DNA of 64,000 bases, taken from assembly GCF_036850765.1 (NCBI RefSeq), contig NC_089491.1, positions 189,641,520 to 189,705,519 on the forward strand. Reading direction: 5' to 3'. The position numbers and the translations under genes were made by a program. Below are positions 22,845-34,569 of the stretch, piece by piece (position 1 is the stretch's first letter; each line of letters starts with the position of its first letter). The notes under the pieces were generated by a model that was not told where the DNA came from, made no database searches, and saw nothing but the letters and a program-made list of their open reading frames with translations. The DNA comes from Saccopteryx bilineata (taxonomy: Eukaryota; Chordata; Mammalia; Chiroptera; Emballonuridae).

Positions 22845-23060
22845 AACAGTTTTATAGAAATCTAACAGACACACTATATAGTCCACCTATTTAGTTTACA
22901 GTTAAATGGTTTTTAGTATATTTATAGGGTTGTGCAACCATCACATAGTCTAATTTTAGAACATTTTCATTATCCTCCCAAAAAGCTTTATACTCATTAA
23001 GTTATCATTCCCTATTCTCCTAACCTTATTTCTTATATTTCGCCTGTAAATGTTTCAAAT
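22845..23060 (-). mobile_element. Ancient L1 3'UTR fragment
   Basis: Reads 'aatggtttttagtatatttatagggttgtgcaaccatcaca' and 'agaacattttcat', text shared by old mammalian L1M-type 3' ends in reverse orientation. A similar fragment is at 37965-38462. Confidence 0.65.
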
Positions 23061-23274
23061 GTACCTTTAGAAAGATAGTAATTATTTCATAAATATATAA
23101 TAAGAATATCATTGTCACACATAAAAATGTTTAAACAATTTAATGTCAAAGATAAAATCAGTGGTTACATTTTCCCAATTATAATTTTTTTCCATTTTGT
23201 TTGATTAAATCAGGATTCAAGTAAAATCTATAAATTACAAATTTAATTTCTTGACATATTTATTAGGTTTCTTT

Positions 23275-23650
23275 CTTTCTTTTTCTTTCTTTTCTTTTTC
23301 TCTCTTTATTTTCTCTTTCTTTCTTTCTTTCTTTCTTTCTTTTCTCTCTCTCTCAGTGAGAGGAGGGGAGAGAGACAAGAGAGACAGACTCCTGCATGCA
23401 CCCAACCAGGATCCACCTGGCAAGCCCTGTCTGGGGCTGATGATGGGATCAACCAAGCTATCCTCAGCACCCAGGACTGACACTTTAACCAATTGAGCCA
23501 CTGTCTGCAGGAGAGGAAGAGAGAGAGAAGGGGGAGAGGGAGGGGAAGAGAAGCAGATAGTCACTTCTGTGTGCCCTCACTGGGGATTGAACCTGGGATG
23601 TTTGCCTGTGGGGCTGACACTCTATGCACTGAGCTTACTGACCAGGGTCA
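23275..23650 (-). mobile_element. SINE with (CTTT)n tail and TSD
   Basis: A CTTT/CTTTTCTC-rich stretch (23275-23355), which is the expanded RNA tail, leads into a reverse-strand long SINE ending at the tRNA head near 23648. taggtttcttt repeats at 23264-23274 and 23651-23661. Confidence 0.85.
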
Positions 23651-23806
23651 TAGGTTTCTTTTAATCTTAGGTTAATCTTCCAATGCTTTCTTTTTTTCTT
23701 ACCAGATTTTGTTGAAGAAAACAGGTTATTTGATCTATGAAGTTTCCTGAGGTTGGAATTTTCTGATTCTATTGTTTCATTGTTGATCCTGTTCCACTGT
23801 CCCATG

Positions 23807-23808
23807 TA
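23807..23808 (+). repeat. Left TA target site of the pogo-like element
   Basis: TA immediately before the inverted repeat CCATATCTCCCATGTAT. The matching TA is at 34634-34635. Confidence 0.8.
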
Positions 23809-23894
23809 CCATATCTCCCATGTATACGATGCTCCCATGTATAAGATACACCTTAATTTTGGGGCCCAAAATTTGAAAAAGTTATAGAACTCAA

Positions 23895-25340
23895 GTTTTA
23901 TTCATCATAAAACTCAGACAAATCCTCATCACTGTCAAAACTCCCATCCATTAGCTTGTCTTCATCTGTGTCTGATGATGAATCACTGTCTTCATATAAT
24001 GTCTTGTCCTCGGTTCCCTCTATTGCATTTGAAATGCCACACTTCTTAAATGGCTTGACAACAATCTCAATCTTGATAGTATCCCAGGATCTTTTCACCC
24101 AGGTACAAACTTCTTTTATAGTTGGTTTCTTCACTCTTCCTGCTGGTGTCAAATTGTCCCCAGAAGACTTCATCCATTGGTTCCATTCATCTCTCATGGC
24201 AGCTTTGAAGGGTTTGTTAATGCTGACATCAAGTAGTTGGAGCTGGATGTCAAGCCTCCAGGTATATTGGCAAGTTTTGTTTTTTGCTCTGCAGCAATCT
24301 TGTTTGTGTTTTTTGTTATGTGTGCCCTAAATTGATCAAGCACCAATAGGGCATGTTCACATATGAGCCCACGTGGTCTCCTCCAGACTTTCTCAAATCA
24401 GATCTTCATCCCATCCTTTTCCAACCAACCCTTGTCATGAATGTAGACAATCACTCCTCAAGAAATGTCTTCTTTTGGCATTGTTTTGCTTTTGAAAATA
24501 AGCTCAGGAGGCAGCTTGATTCCGATGGCACAACAAGCTAGAACAACTTTATAATGTCCACTTGTCTTCTTTACGGTTTCAGTTTTCACCCCCTTCTTAT
24601 CAACAGTCTGTTACTTCGGACATCAAATTGAAGGGGGACTTCATCCATATTTGCAATCTGTACCAACTCAAACTGATGAGTCTTCTGACATGGAATGACA
24701 AAATGATGAAATTCAAGGACCTTCTGCTCATAGCTTTCAGGCATCTTTTGAGCAAGTCTGGTGTGTGTACACATGCTTTGTTCATTCTGTTTTATGAACC
24801 TGAAGCACCAATTTTCAAAAAGTAACTTCTTTTTCATCAGCAATTCTTGCCTCATGTTGAACTATCTTTGTGGACACAGGAATTCCAATTGCCCTTTGCT
24901 CTTCAATCCATATCTTCAATTCTCTCTCTAAATCAGACCATTTAGCTGACTTGCCTCTCATGGCCTTCTTCTGCCGTGGCGTTTTCAGTAGGGTTTCTTC
25001 TCCCCCCGTAGCCAGTATCAGATTGATTTCTCAGTTGGAGGAGGACAAAACTTATGTTCAGCAGCATGATTTGTATTCACTTTTGCAAACTATCACTTCT
25101 AACTTGAATTTAGCACTGTACGAAAATCTTTTCTGAGCCATTTCTGGGCAGAACATGGCAAAACATAACAAACCATAATATACCAATAACTAGCATGAAA
25201 CAATGAGCGCAAAGACAAGTGTGGAAAAGCGGGAAATGTAAGTAAAAAGACCTACAACCACTGTATAAGACACACCCTGAAGAGCCACTGCACCACCTCA
25301 CCCACAGATGTTGTAAAGTACCAAAAGCTACAGAATCAAT
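23895..25340 (-). pseudogene. Decayed DDE_1 (pogo/Tigger/CENP-B-like) transposase
   Basis: Read from right to left in mixed frames. A poor N-terminal DNA-binding part is followed by text leading to NMDEVPLQFD (first catalytic Asp near 24643), LVLDQF (second Asp near 24336) and QLLDVSINKPFK (third Asp near 24229). Spacing is about 103 and 36 residues, which fits DDE_1 transposases. The C-terminus is acidic (SDSSSDTDEDK, around 23970). Frameshifts and stops break it into pieces of 90 and 99 codons. The enzyme would have cut and pasted the element. No evidence of host use. Confidence 0.8.
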
Positions 25341-25516
25341 ATTCATATTTTAAGAGGCTTGAAGAACATTTTATTAATTTGGGTTAAGGTGTGCAGAGAA
25401 ATTGTGAGAAATAGTCTCTGTACTGTGTGATTGGCATAAAACCAGGATGGCCCTTGGCATTGTATTGTAAATGTAAAGGGGAGGAAAACATGGATTCCCA
25501 GACATTCTACCAACCC

Positions 25517-25711
25517 TGTGAAAAAAGGGGTGAATGGCTAGCCAAGTGCAGGGAGAGAAAAGCCAAAATAAACCTTTTCTTATGGTAATGAGCCATTTGC
25601 GGGCATTTGTCCCCAGAAACTACCTCTCCCATATGAATGCACATAGTTAATGTGTGTGAATCTGGACAAAGAGATGGTGGATAAACATTAGAAAATATAG
25701 GAATGTCTTTT
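25517..25711 (+). repeat. Solo LTR, 5' part (class I ERV-like)
   Basis: Begins TGTGAAAAAAGGGG after the 4-bp word ACCC (25513-25516) and is interrupted by composite B. It continues at 34228-34569. Confidence 0.8.
25696..25711 (+). repeat. Left 16-bp TSD of composite B
   Basis: tataggaatgtctttt, identical to 34212-34227, marks the insertion of composite B into the solo LTR. Confidence 0.9.
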
Positions 25712-26151
25712 TTTTTATAAATAAAATTTTATTTTAATGGGGTGACATCAATAAATCAGGGTACATACATTCAAAGAAAACATTTCCAGGTTATCTTGTC
25801 ATTTAGTTATGTTGCATACCCATCACCCGAAGAGAGATCGTCCTCCGCCACTCTCCATCCAGTTCTCTCTGTACCCCCTCCTCCTCCCCCTCTCCCTCCT
25901 TCCCTCCCCCCAACCCCCATAGCCACCACACTCCTGTTCATGCCTCTTAGTCTCGCTTTTATGTCCCACCAATGTATGGAATCCTGCAGTTCCTGTTTTT
26001 TTCTGATTCGCTTATTTCACCCCGCACAATGCTACCAAGACTCCACCATTCCGCTATAAGTGATCCGATGTAACCATTTCTCCTAGCTGAATAATATACC
26101 ATGGTGTATATGTGCCCCATCTTCTTCATCCAGTCCTCTATTTTTTTTACA
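25712..26151 (-). mobile_element. Second L1 3' end of composite B
   Basis: Reverse-strand L1 3' end, the counterpart of 21472-21920: poly(T), 'ataaaattttattttaatggggtgacatca', a C-rich (G-rich on the transcript) tract, and the ORF2 tail near 25960-26140. Confidence 0.9.
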
Positions 26152-27380
26152 GTGATTAAAAGCCTTTAAGCAAACTCTTGGCCAATACAGCAAGAATCCA
26201 TAAATGAGTAGTGTCCTTAACATGTTCCCCAAGTCCAAGTTGGCCCCATCACCATGCCAAATCCCTGAAAAATGCAACCCAACCACAGTTCAGTCTGTTA
26301 GGAGCTGTCACAGGGAGGAGGAGTCCAGGAAAGTCTCAATGACCGCTGCTTCTAGCTGGTAATGATTCAGGTAGACTGGAAAAAGCCATTTGCAGCATGC
26401 GTGGATATGGAGCTTCTGTTCTCCTCTGCCTGGAGAGTTGAGACCAGGTTGCTTTTCCCTGGAGCTCTGTGACTGTGGCCTGGTAAAGAGAACCTTGGGA
26501 TACACTAAGCTGGGTGGCAAAGGTAAATTCATAATACAAGTTGGCAAACAGAGGAAAGAGAGCTCTAAATTAAGAGTAGATCCCAGCCTGAAATATGAGT
26601 GGGGCATTGAGGTAGGAGGGATAAAGGAAACACTATATATTAAGCAAAGCAGCAGAAAATAGGACTATCAACACCCACAACAGAGATCTTTGAGGGAAGA
26701 ATAAAAAACCTGACTATTCAGGCAAAACATAGTTAAGTGGCCCTTGTGCAAATGAGATCAGTTTACCTGCTTCTTGGGAGAAATACCCTAGGCTTGTCCA
26801 CAGTGTTGTAGATGGGGCCGACGGCCCTGGGCTCCTTCAGCCTTCAGTGGCAAACCCCAGCTTTCTGGGCAAGTTTAGATCATAGGTGGCTGGAGCAAGG
26901 CTGGAAGAGACTGAACGCTCCCTTAGAGGAGCGAGGGGGAAGCCCACCTTCCAGTGTCCCTGTTTCCTCACAGCAGAGGCATGTAAGCCTGGCAGGCTTT
27001 AGCTCAATGACCTTCCTTTCCACTATTGAAGCAGGACCCAGATGGCATCCTATGAGACCCCTTTGGGGTGTTGGAGCCTTTAAGGGTGTATCCTAAAAGC
27101 TGGTAGTTCCCCTGATCTCTATTGGGCTTTTTCTGCCTCTAGGTATCTTAAAAGCCATTCTCAGAAGATCTCGCTGAGGGGTTTGAGGATCCCCATCCGC
27201 CTATATAAATCTTTTCCATATATCTGGAGCTATTTGGAAAAAAGACAGAACAGTGTTATTAGCTAGATCAAATAAAGAAGGTAGTAGTTTGCAGGCGAAA
27301 AAGATTTGGTGTCTCCTGTTCATCAGCATTCAAAAGAAATGTAAAAATTTTTTTTTTTTAAGTAAAAAGCATGATATGGT
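26152..27380 (-). pseudogene. Class I ERV gag-pro remnant of composite B
   Basis: Reverse complement of 19832-21471 in copy A without the hAT element. It carries the uninterrupted gtgtatcc site near 26500. All frames are broken. The left boundary with the SINE is a deletion junction (see 27383). Confidence 0.8.
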
Positions 27381-27382
27381 AG

Positions 27383-27765
27383 ACCCGTCGGAGTCATTGG
27401 CCTGGTGTGCAGGATTCCCGGGTTCAATTCCCGGCCAGAGCACAGAGGAGAAGTGCCCATCTACCACTCCACTCCTCCCCCTCTACTTCCTCTTGGTCTC
27501 TCTTCTCCCACCCGCAGCCAAGGCTCCGCTGGAGCAAATCCACCCTGGGCACTAAGGATGGCCCCATGGCCTCCGCCCCAGTCGCTAGAATGGCTCCGGT
27601 TGCAACAGAGCAACACCCCAGATGGGCAGAGCATTCCCCCCGGTAGGCATGCCAGGTGGATCCTAGTCAGGCGCATGCAGGAGTCTGTCTGACTGCCTCC
27701 CCATCCCCATTCTCAGAAATATACAAAAAATAAATAAATAAAAGAAAAAATACTATAAAAAGGGG
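27383..27765 (+). mobile_element. SINE in the ERV cargo of composite B, 5'-clipped
   Basis: The same insertion as 18876-19251 of copy A, seen from the other strand. Its first ~20 bases are missing because a deletion joined ERV text ending GGTAGA to SINE text starting at GGTAGA. A tail with ATAAATAAATAAAAG and a run of G precedes the ERV word cattccc. Confidence 0.85.
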
Positions 27766-28000
27766 GGGGGCATTCCCTTGTGCTAAAGCTCCAGGGAGCA
27801 TGGAGTGAGCTTGAGTATGTCCTATGAAACATGGAGATCTATGTTTACATATAAGTCTTTGAAGAAGGAGGAACTGCTGAAATAGTTTATCAGCATTTGT
27901 CCCTAAGACAGCAGTCTTTATACTGGGAACACCATACGTAAATATTTGCTGTCTGTCTATAGATTAAGGGGGGAATATGGCAAATGCTGAAAAGCCATGA
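27766..28000 (-). pseudogene. ERV RNase H remnant of composite B
   Basis: Reverse complement of about 18627-18865 in copy A (text around the Thr-Asp-Ser region). It is joined directly to L1 3'UTR text at 28000/28002, so the L1 poly(A) and ERV pro-RT part are gone. The join shares only the bases GA with both sides. Confidence 0.8.
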
Positions 28001-28091
28001 TCTTTGTGCCCCTCCGCTCCCCCAACCCCCTCCCTCTCCTCCCCCCACCCTGTAACCCCAACACTGTTGTTCATGTCTCTGAGTCTCATCT

Positions 28092-31000
28092 TTATGTCCC
28101 ACCTATGTATGGAAACATATAGTTCTTAGTTTTTTCTGATTTACTTCTTTCACTCAGTATAATGTTATCAAGGCCCATCCATGTTGTTGTAAAAGATCCT
28201 ATGTCATCATTTCTTATGGCTGAGTAGTATTCCATAGTATATATATACCAAAGCTTTTTAATCCACTCGTCCTCTGATGGACACTTGGGATGTTTCCAAA
28301 TCTTTGCTATTGTGAACAATGCTGCCATAAACATGGGGTTGCATTTCTTCTTTTCAAACAGTGCTATGGTGTTCTTGGGGTATATTCCTAACAGTGGTAT
28401 AGCTGGATCAAAAGGCAGTTCGATTTTTAATTTCTTGAGGAATCTCCATACTGTTTTCCACAGTGGCTGCACCAGTCTGCATTCCCACCAGCAGTGCAGG
28501 AGGGTTCCCTTTTCTCCACATCCTCGCCAGCACTTATTCTGTGTTGTTTTATTGATGAGCGCCATTCTGACTGGTGTGAGGTGATATCTCACTGTGGTTT
28601 TAATTTGCATTTCTCTAATCATTAGTGATGTTGAACATTTTTTCATATGCCTATTGGCCATCTGTGTGTCCTCTTTGGAGAAGTGTCTATTCATTTCTTT
28701 TGCCCATTTTTGGATTGGATTGTTTGTCTTCCTGGTATTAAGTTTTACAAGTTCTTTATATATTTTGGTTATTAACCCCTTACCAGACGCTATGTCAAAT
28801 ATATTCTCCCATTGTGTAGTTTGTCTTTTTATTCTGTTCTTATTGTCTTTAGCTGTGCAGAAGCTTTTTAGTTTGATAAAGTCCCATTTGTTTATCCTGT
28901 CTTTTATTTCACTTGCCTGTGGAGACAAATCAGCAAATATATTGCTGCGAGAGATGTCAGAGAGCTTACTGCCTATGTTTTCTTCTAAGATGCTTATGGT
29001 TTCATGGCTTACACTCAAGTCTTTTATCCATTTTGAGTTTATTTTTGTGAGTGGTGTAAGTTGGTGGTCTAGTTTCATTTTTTTGCAGGTAGCTGTCCAG
29101 TTTTCCCAACACCATTTGTTGAAGAGGCTGTCTTTACTCCATTGTATTGTCTTACCTCCTTTGTCAAATATCAGTTGTCCATAGAGCTGTGGGTTTATTT
29201 CTGTGTTCTCTGTTCTGTTCCATTGATCTATGTGCCTGTTCTTATGCCAGTACCATGCTGTTTTGAGTACAATGGCCTTATAATATAACTTGATATCTGG
29301 AAGTGTGATACCTCCCGCTTTTTTCTTCCTTTTCAGGATTGCTGAGGCTATTCGTGTTCTTTTTTGGTTCCATATAAATTTTTGGAATATGTGTTCTATG
29401 TCTTTGAAGTAAGTCATTGGTATTTTCATTGGTATTGCATTGAATTTATAAATTGCTTTGGGTAATATAGACATTTTAATGATGTTTATACTTCCTAACC
29501 ATGAGCACGGTATATGCCTCCACTTATTTGTATCTTCCCTGATTTCTTTTATCATTGTTTTATAATTTTCCGAGTACAAGTCTTTAATCTCCTTGGTTAG
29601 ATTTATTCCTAGGTACTTTATTTTTTTGGTTGCAATGGTAAAGGGGATTGATTCCCTGATTTCTCTTTCTGACAGTTCATTATTAGTGTATAAAAATGCC
29701 TCTGATTTCTGAGTATTGATTTTATATCCTGCCACCTTGCCAAATTCTTTTATCAGGTCTAGTAGTTTTTTGACTGAGACTTTAGGGTTTTCTATATACA
29801 ATATCATGTCATCTGCAAATAATGATAGTTTTACTTCTTCTTTTCCAATTTGGATGCCTTGTATTTCTTCTTCTTGTCTGATTGCTGTGGCGAGGACTTC
29901 CAGAATTATGTTGAATAAGAGTGGTGAAAGGGGGCACCCCTGCCTTGTTCCTGATCTTAAGGGGATTGCTTTTAATTTTTGCCCATTGAGTATGATGTTG
30001 GCTGTGGGTTTGTCATAGATGGCCTTTATCATGTTTAGGTATGTTCCTTGTATTCCCACTTTGCTGAGAGTTTTGATCATGAATGGGTGCTGGACTTTAT
30101 CTAATGCTTTTTCTGCATCTATTGAAATTATCATGTGGTTTTTCTCCTTTCTTTTGTTTATGTGATGAATCACATTGATTGATTTGCGAATATTGTACCA
30201 GCCTTGCCTCCCAAGAATAAATCCTACTTGATCATGGTGTATGATTTTTTCCATATATTGCTGGATCCGGTTTGCTAATATTTTATTGAGGATTTTTGCA
30301 TCTAAGTTCATCAGGGATATTGGCCTATAATTTTCTTTTTTTGTGTTGTCTGTGCCTGGTTTTGGAATCAGAATTATGCTTGCCTCATAAAAGGAGTTTG
30401 GAAGTCTTTCTTCCTCTTGAATTTTTTGAAATAGCTTGAGAAGAATAGGAGTTAGTTGTTTTTTGAATATTTGGTAGAATTCACTTGTGAAGCCATCAGG
30501 CCCAGGACTCTTCTTTTTTGGGAGTTTTTTGATAACTGTTTCAATCTCATTTGTTGTAATTGGTCTGTTTAGGTTTTCTGATTCTTCCAGATTGATTTTT
30601 GGAAGATTATATGATTCAAGGAATTTGTCCATTTCATCTAGGTTGTCTAGTTTTTTGGTGTACAGTTCTTCATAGTATTTTCTTACAATATTTTGTATTT
30701 CTGTTGTGTCAGTTGTTATTTCTGCACTCTCATTTCTAATTTTATTTATTTGAGTCCTCTTTTTTTCTTGGTGAGTCTTGTTAAAGGTTCATCGATCTTG
30801 TTTACCTTTTCAAAGAACCAGCTCCTGGTTTCATTGATCCTCTGTATTGTTTCTTTAGCTTCTATGTCATTTATTTCTGCTCTGATCTTTATTATTTCCT
30901 TCCTTCTACTAGCTCTGGGCTTTACTTGCTGTTCTTTTTCTAGTTCTTTTAGATGCAGGGTTAAGTTGTTTATTTGAGCTTTTTCTAGCTTCTTGAGGTA

Positions 31001-31917
31001 TGCCTGAAATGCTATAAACTTCCCTCTCAGGACTGCTTTTGCTGTGTCCCATAAATTTTGAGTTGATGTATGCTCATTATCGTTTGTTTCTAGGAATTTT
31101 TTAATTTCTTCTTTGATCTCAATGTTAACCCATTCATTGTTTAATAACGTGCTATTTAGTTTCCAAGTGTTTGAATGTTTTTCAATTTTTCTATTGTGGT
31201 TGATTTCTAGTTTAATGCCATTGTGATTAGAGAAAGTGCTCGATATGATTTCAATCTTCTTAAATTTGTTGAGACCACTTTTGTGCCCTAACATGTGGTC
31301 TATTCTAGAGAATGTACCATGAGCGCTTGAAAAGAATGTATATTCTGCTGTTTTAGGGTGAAAGGTTCTGAAGATATCTATTAAATCGAGTTCATCTAAT
31401 ATGTCTTTTAAGTCTGCTGTTTCTTTGTTAATTTTCTTTCTTGAGGATCTATCTAATGATGTTAATGGGGTATTGAAATCTCCTACTATTATAGTATTGC
31501 TGTTGATCTCGCCCTTTAAGTCTATCAAAGACTGCTTTATATATTTAGGTGCTCCTATATTAGGCGCGTAGATATTTATAATGGTTATATCTTCCTTTTG
31601 GATTGCTCCCTTTATAAGAACAGCATTATGTAGTGACCTTCTTTATCTCTAACTATGGTCTTTGTTCTAAAGTCCATTTTGGACGATATAAGTATTGCTA
31701 CCCCAGCTTTTTTTTCATTTCCATTTGCGTGAAATATTTTTTTCCATCCTTTTATCTTCAGTCTGTGTGCATCTTTTGATTTAAGGTGTGTCTCTTGTAG
31801 GCAGCATATGTATGGGTCCTGTTTTCTTATCCACGCAGCTACCCTATGTCTCTTGATCGGATCAGTTAATCCATTAACATTTAAGGTTATTACTGATATG
31901 TAATTGTTTATTGCCAT
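28092..31917 (-). pseudogene. L1 ORF2 of composite B, two frame disruptions
   Basis: ORF2 starts at ATG 31917 ([17 protein letters not shown]) with the endonuclease, is broken near 31612-31528, continues 31528-30746 (rest of endonuclease and linker, including SDHNG-type text), is broken again near 30700, then stays open for 846 codons to 28092. That last block contains the full RT with LFADDMILY, the thumb region and the C-terminal cysteine motif [19 protein letters not shown]. The family's ORF2 is about 1,275 residues and this matches in total length. As it stands it cannot make a full protein, but the RT half is intact. Confidence 0.9.
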
Positions 31918-31975
31918 TTTTTTTCTTTAAAACTGTTTTTCTCTTTTGCTATATTCTTTTTTTCCTTTGATCTGT

Positions 31976-32886
31976 TTACAACAGGTCCCTTAGCATTTCT
32001 TGCAGCCTTGGTTTGGTTGCAGTGAAATCCTTGAGTTTTTTTTTGTCTGTAAAGCTTTTTATTTCTCCCTCAATTTTAAATGATAGCCTTGCTGGATAAA
32101 GTAGTCTTGGTTGTAGGTTCTTGTTCTGCATTACTTTGAATATTTCTTGCCATTCCCTTCTGGCCTCAAGTGTTTCTGTTGAGAAGTCAGAAGTCATCCT
32201 TATGGGGGCTCCTTTGTAGGTCATAGTCTTTTTTTCTCTGGCAGCTTTTAATATTTTCTCTTTATCATTTAGCTTTGGTAATTTAATTATGATGTGTCTT
32301 GGTGTTGGTTTCTTTGGGTTTCTCCTTAATGGAGTTCTCTGTGCTTCCTGAACATGTGAAATGTTTTCCTGCCTTAATTGGGGGAAGTTTCCGCTATAAT
32401 ATGTTTGAACAAAGTCTCTATCCCTTGTTCTTTCTCTTCTTCTTCAGGAACCCCTATGATGCGGATGTTATTTCTCTTCATGTTGTCACAGAGCTCTCTT
32501 AGAGTTTCCTCAGACTTTTTGAGTCTCTTTTCTTTTTTCTGCTCTGCTTCCGTGCCTTTATTTATTGTGTCCTCTAACTCACTGATTCGATTCTCTGCTT
32601 CATCCATCCTGCTTTTAATTCCTTCCATTGTATTCTTTATTTCAGATATTGTATTTGTCATTTCTGTCTGATTCTTTTTTATTATTTCAATGTCCTTTTT
32701 TATATTTGTTATCTCTTTATTTAGGTTTTCATAATGGCCATCTATGGTGGTTCTAATATCTTTGAGCATCCTAACAATCGTTATTTTAAACTCTGCCTCT
32801 GGTAATTTGGTTATATCTGATTCACTTAGGTCCTTTTCTGGGGATTTCTCTTGGTTTATTTGTGTTGTATTTCTCTGCCTCCGCAT
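31976..32886 (-). pseudogene. L1 ORF1 of composite B, broken
   Basis: ATG at 32886 (MRRQRNTTQINQEKSPEKDL) opens 170 codons, with the coiled coil and the start of the RRM (IRIIGVPEEEEKEQG), to a stop at 32374. The C-terminal domain is open at 32224-31976 in another frame. It matches ORF1 of copy A closely (same N-terminus and heptads). The two proteins would bind L1 RNA if whole. Spacing to ORF2 is 58 bases. Confidence 0.9.
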
Positions 32887-34211
32887 TTTTCTTCACGAGA
32901 GTGGCTGTGATCACGTGCTCGGGTGCACAAGGGTTGGTGGCCTTGGCCTTTGCCCTGCCCCCATGTGTGACGTTATGCTCGGTCCTGAGGGCACTGGCGA
33001 GCACCTTTGCTCAGCTGCGGGTCTCCGCCTGTTTCCGAGCTTTCGCCCTGCCTTTGCAGGATGATCCCACTCAAGGAACAGCTGCTAGCCTTGGCTCTAC
33101 CGCCAGGCAGGGCTGCGTGCCCAAGCTCAGCTTTGTAGCAGAACTCCGCCTCTTCTGGGCTTTTGGCTCCACCCTCGCGGGAGGAGCCAGCTACCAAGTC
33201 AGACTGCAAGCCTGGGTTGCACGGGCAGGGCAGGGATGTGCTCCTCTGCCCTTGCTCCGGGGCTGGTTTCTACCCTTTCTGGGTTTCCTGCCCTTCTCCC
33301 GGAGGCTGGATTACAGGCTGCCGGCAGCTGAGATTGGCCGCTTTTGCACTCCCCCTTCTCCCTAGCCGGGCAAGATTGAGCTCACACCTGAGCCCAGTGG
33401 TGGCCAGCCGGTTTCCGCCCCTGCCCGCAGAACCGCGCTTTTGTCTCCCGCTGCCGCCCACCTTCCGGCGCGCCCTCAGCCGCGTGGGTGGGGGCTCGGA
33501 CCCTAAGACTCACTGCTGTAGACCCGAAAGCTCCCTCCTTCTATGGGACTCTGCTCTGAATGCTGCGGGGGAGCTTGTTTGGCTGCTCTCCTGCTTCCCT
33601 TTGCTGGAATTGCTGTTTCCGGGAGAAATATTCACTTCAGCTTTGGGGAGTGACTCATCCCAGGGGTTAGGGTGGCTATCTCCCAAAATGTTTCTCCCTA
33701 TGCCTCCTAGATTACACTCTCTTCCTGTTACTGTGGTTCTCTCCCCTCTCCCTCCGTCTCCAGGAGCCCCAGGTGAGTATTTGTGAGAGAGATGTTCTGC
33801 GTGGTCCCTTTAAGAAGGATTCTGGGTCTGAGAAATCAGACTCTCTCACAAACAGTATCCTGACTTGTTTCCAGCTAAATACTGTCCTTACGCTTCTTCT
33901 GGGCTCTGGGGCTGCAGGCTGGGGCTTTGTTCCTGGGGCTCAGGACCCTTTCCCCTCTGCTAAACTCACTTCCCGCCACGCGAGTCTCTCCCTGCTGCCG
34001 TTTGCTCCGAGAAGCTGGGCAGCCCTCTCCGCGTTTCCGCTTTTCCTACCAGTCTGTGTGGCTTCTTCAGCGTTCCTTGGTTGAAGAGTCCTTTTAGATT
34101 AGTCCAAAGTTGGTTTTTCCAGCTGATAGTTCATAAAATTAGTTTGTAATCCACATTGGTTCTGGGAGGTAGATGCTGGTACGTCCGCCTACTCCAGCGC
34201 CATCTTGTCTC
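32887..34211 (-). promoter_or_regulatory. L1 5'UTR of composite B
   Basis: GC-rich with many CpGs (for example 33370-33490). On the - strand it ends (starts) with GAGACAAGATGGCGCTGGAG next to the 16-bp TSD, the full-length L1 5' end. It is uninterrupted, unlike copy A. Confidence 0.8.
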
Positions 34212-34227
34212 TATAGGAATGTCTTTT

Positions 34228-34569
34228 AATATGTAAAGAGACATCTTTCTACCATTGTGTTGGCTTGTAAATTTTGTTTTCTTCAAAATGATGTATGGCT
34301 TGCAAATTGAACATGGTCCTATCATGTTAAAGGACATATGATTATAACCAATAGTGGTAAAGGGCTCCTAATTGTAATTTTTTACTTCTGTACTTCCCAG
34401 TTACAAAACTATAAAAACTAGGTAGAACAAAGGGCCGGAGCACTCTCCCTCAGATTTCTGTCAGGGTTGCCGCCGCTTGGCCAAGCTAAGACAGTAAAGC
34501 TTTGATGTGTAATGGACGGACTTTGTTCATGTCTTTTGTGTTTCAGGTCCCTCCAGATTAGGCTTAACA
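34228..34569 (+). repeat. Solo LTR, 3' part
   Basis: Continues 25517-25711. It has a TATAAAA-type box near 34410, AGTAAAGCTTTG near 34491 (variant polyadenylation signal) and ends GGCTTAACA, followed by ACCC (34570-34573). The 4-bp ACCC repeat at both LTR ends and the layout fit a class I ERV LTR. Full length is about 537 bp. No internal retroviral DNA remains. Confidence 0.8.

Larger units (their letters stand above)
25712..34211 (-). mobile_element. Composite retrotransposon B: L1 + ERV cargo + second L1 3' end
   Basis: A second copy of the composite at 11181-21920, on the - strand and about 8.5 kb long, with its own TSD (tataggaatgtctttt). Order in transcript direction: L1 5'UTR (34211-32887), ORF1 (32886-31976), ORF2 (31917-28092), then ERV RNase H remnant (28000-27766), SINE (27765-27383), class I gag-pro remnant (27380-26152), and second L1 3' end (26151-25712). 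Relative to copy A it lacks 835 bp (A 17792-18626) across the first L1 tail and ERV pro-RT, and 603 bp (A 19229-19831) of integrase. It also lacks the later SINE and hAT of copy A. Two separate TSDs at the same structural ends make retrotransposition the only simple explanation. Confidence 0.9.

Noticed and set aside
23895..25340. Domesticated transposase gene
   Set aside because: Multiple frameshifts and stops, and its TIRs and TA sites are intact. It is a dead transposon, not a host gene.
11181..34211. Explaining A and B as an inverted segmental duplication
   Set aside because: The match stops at the L1 5' ends and at the poly(A) ends, and each copy has a different TSD right there. Flanking DNA does not match.
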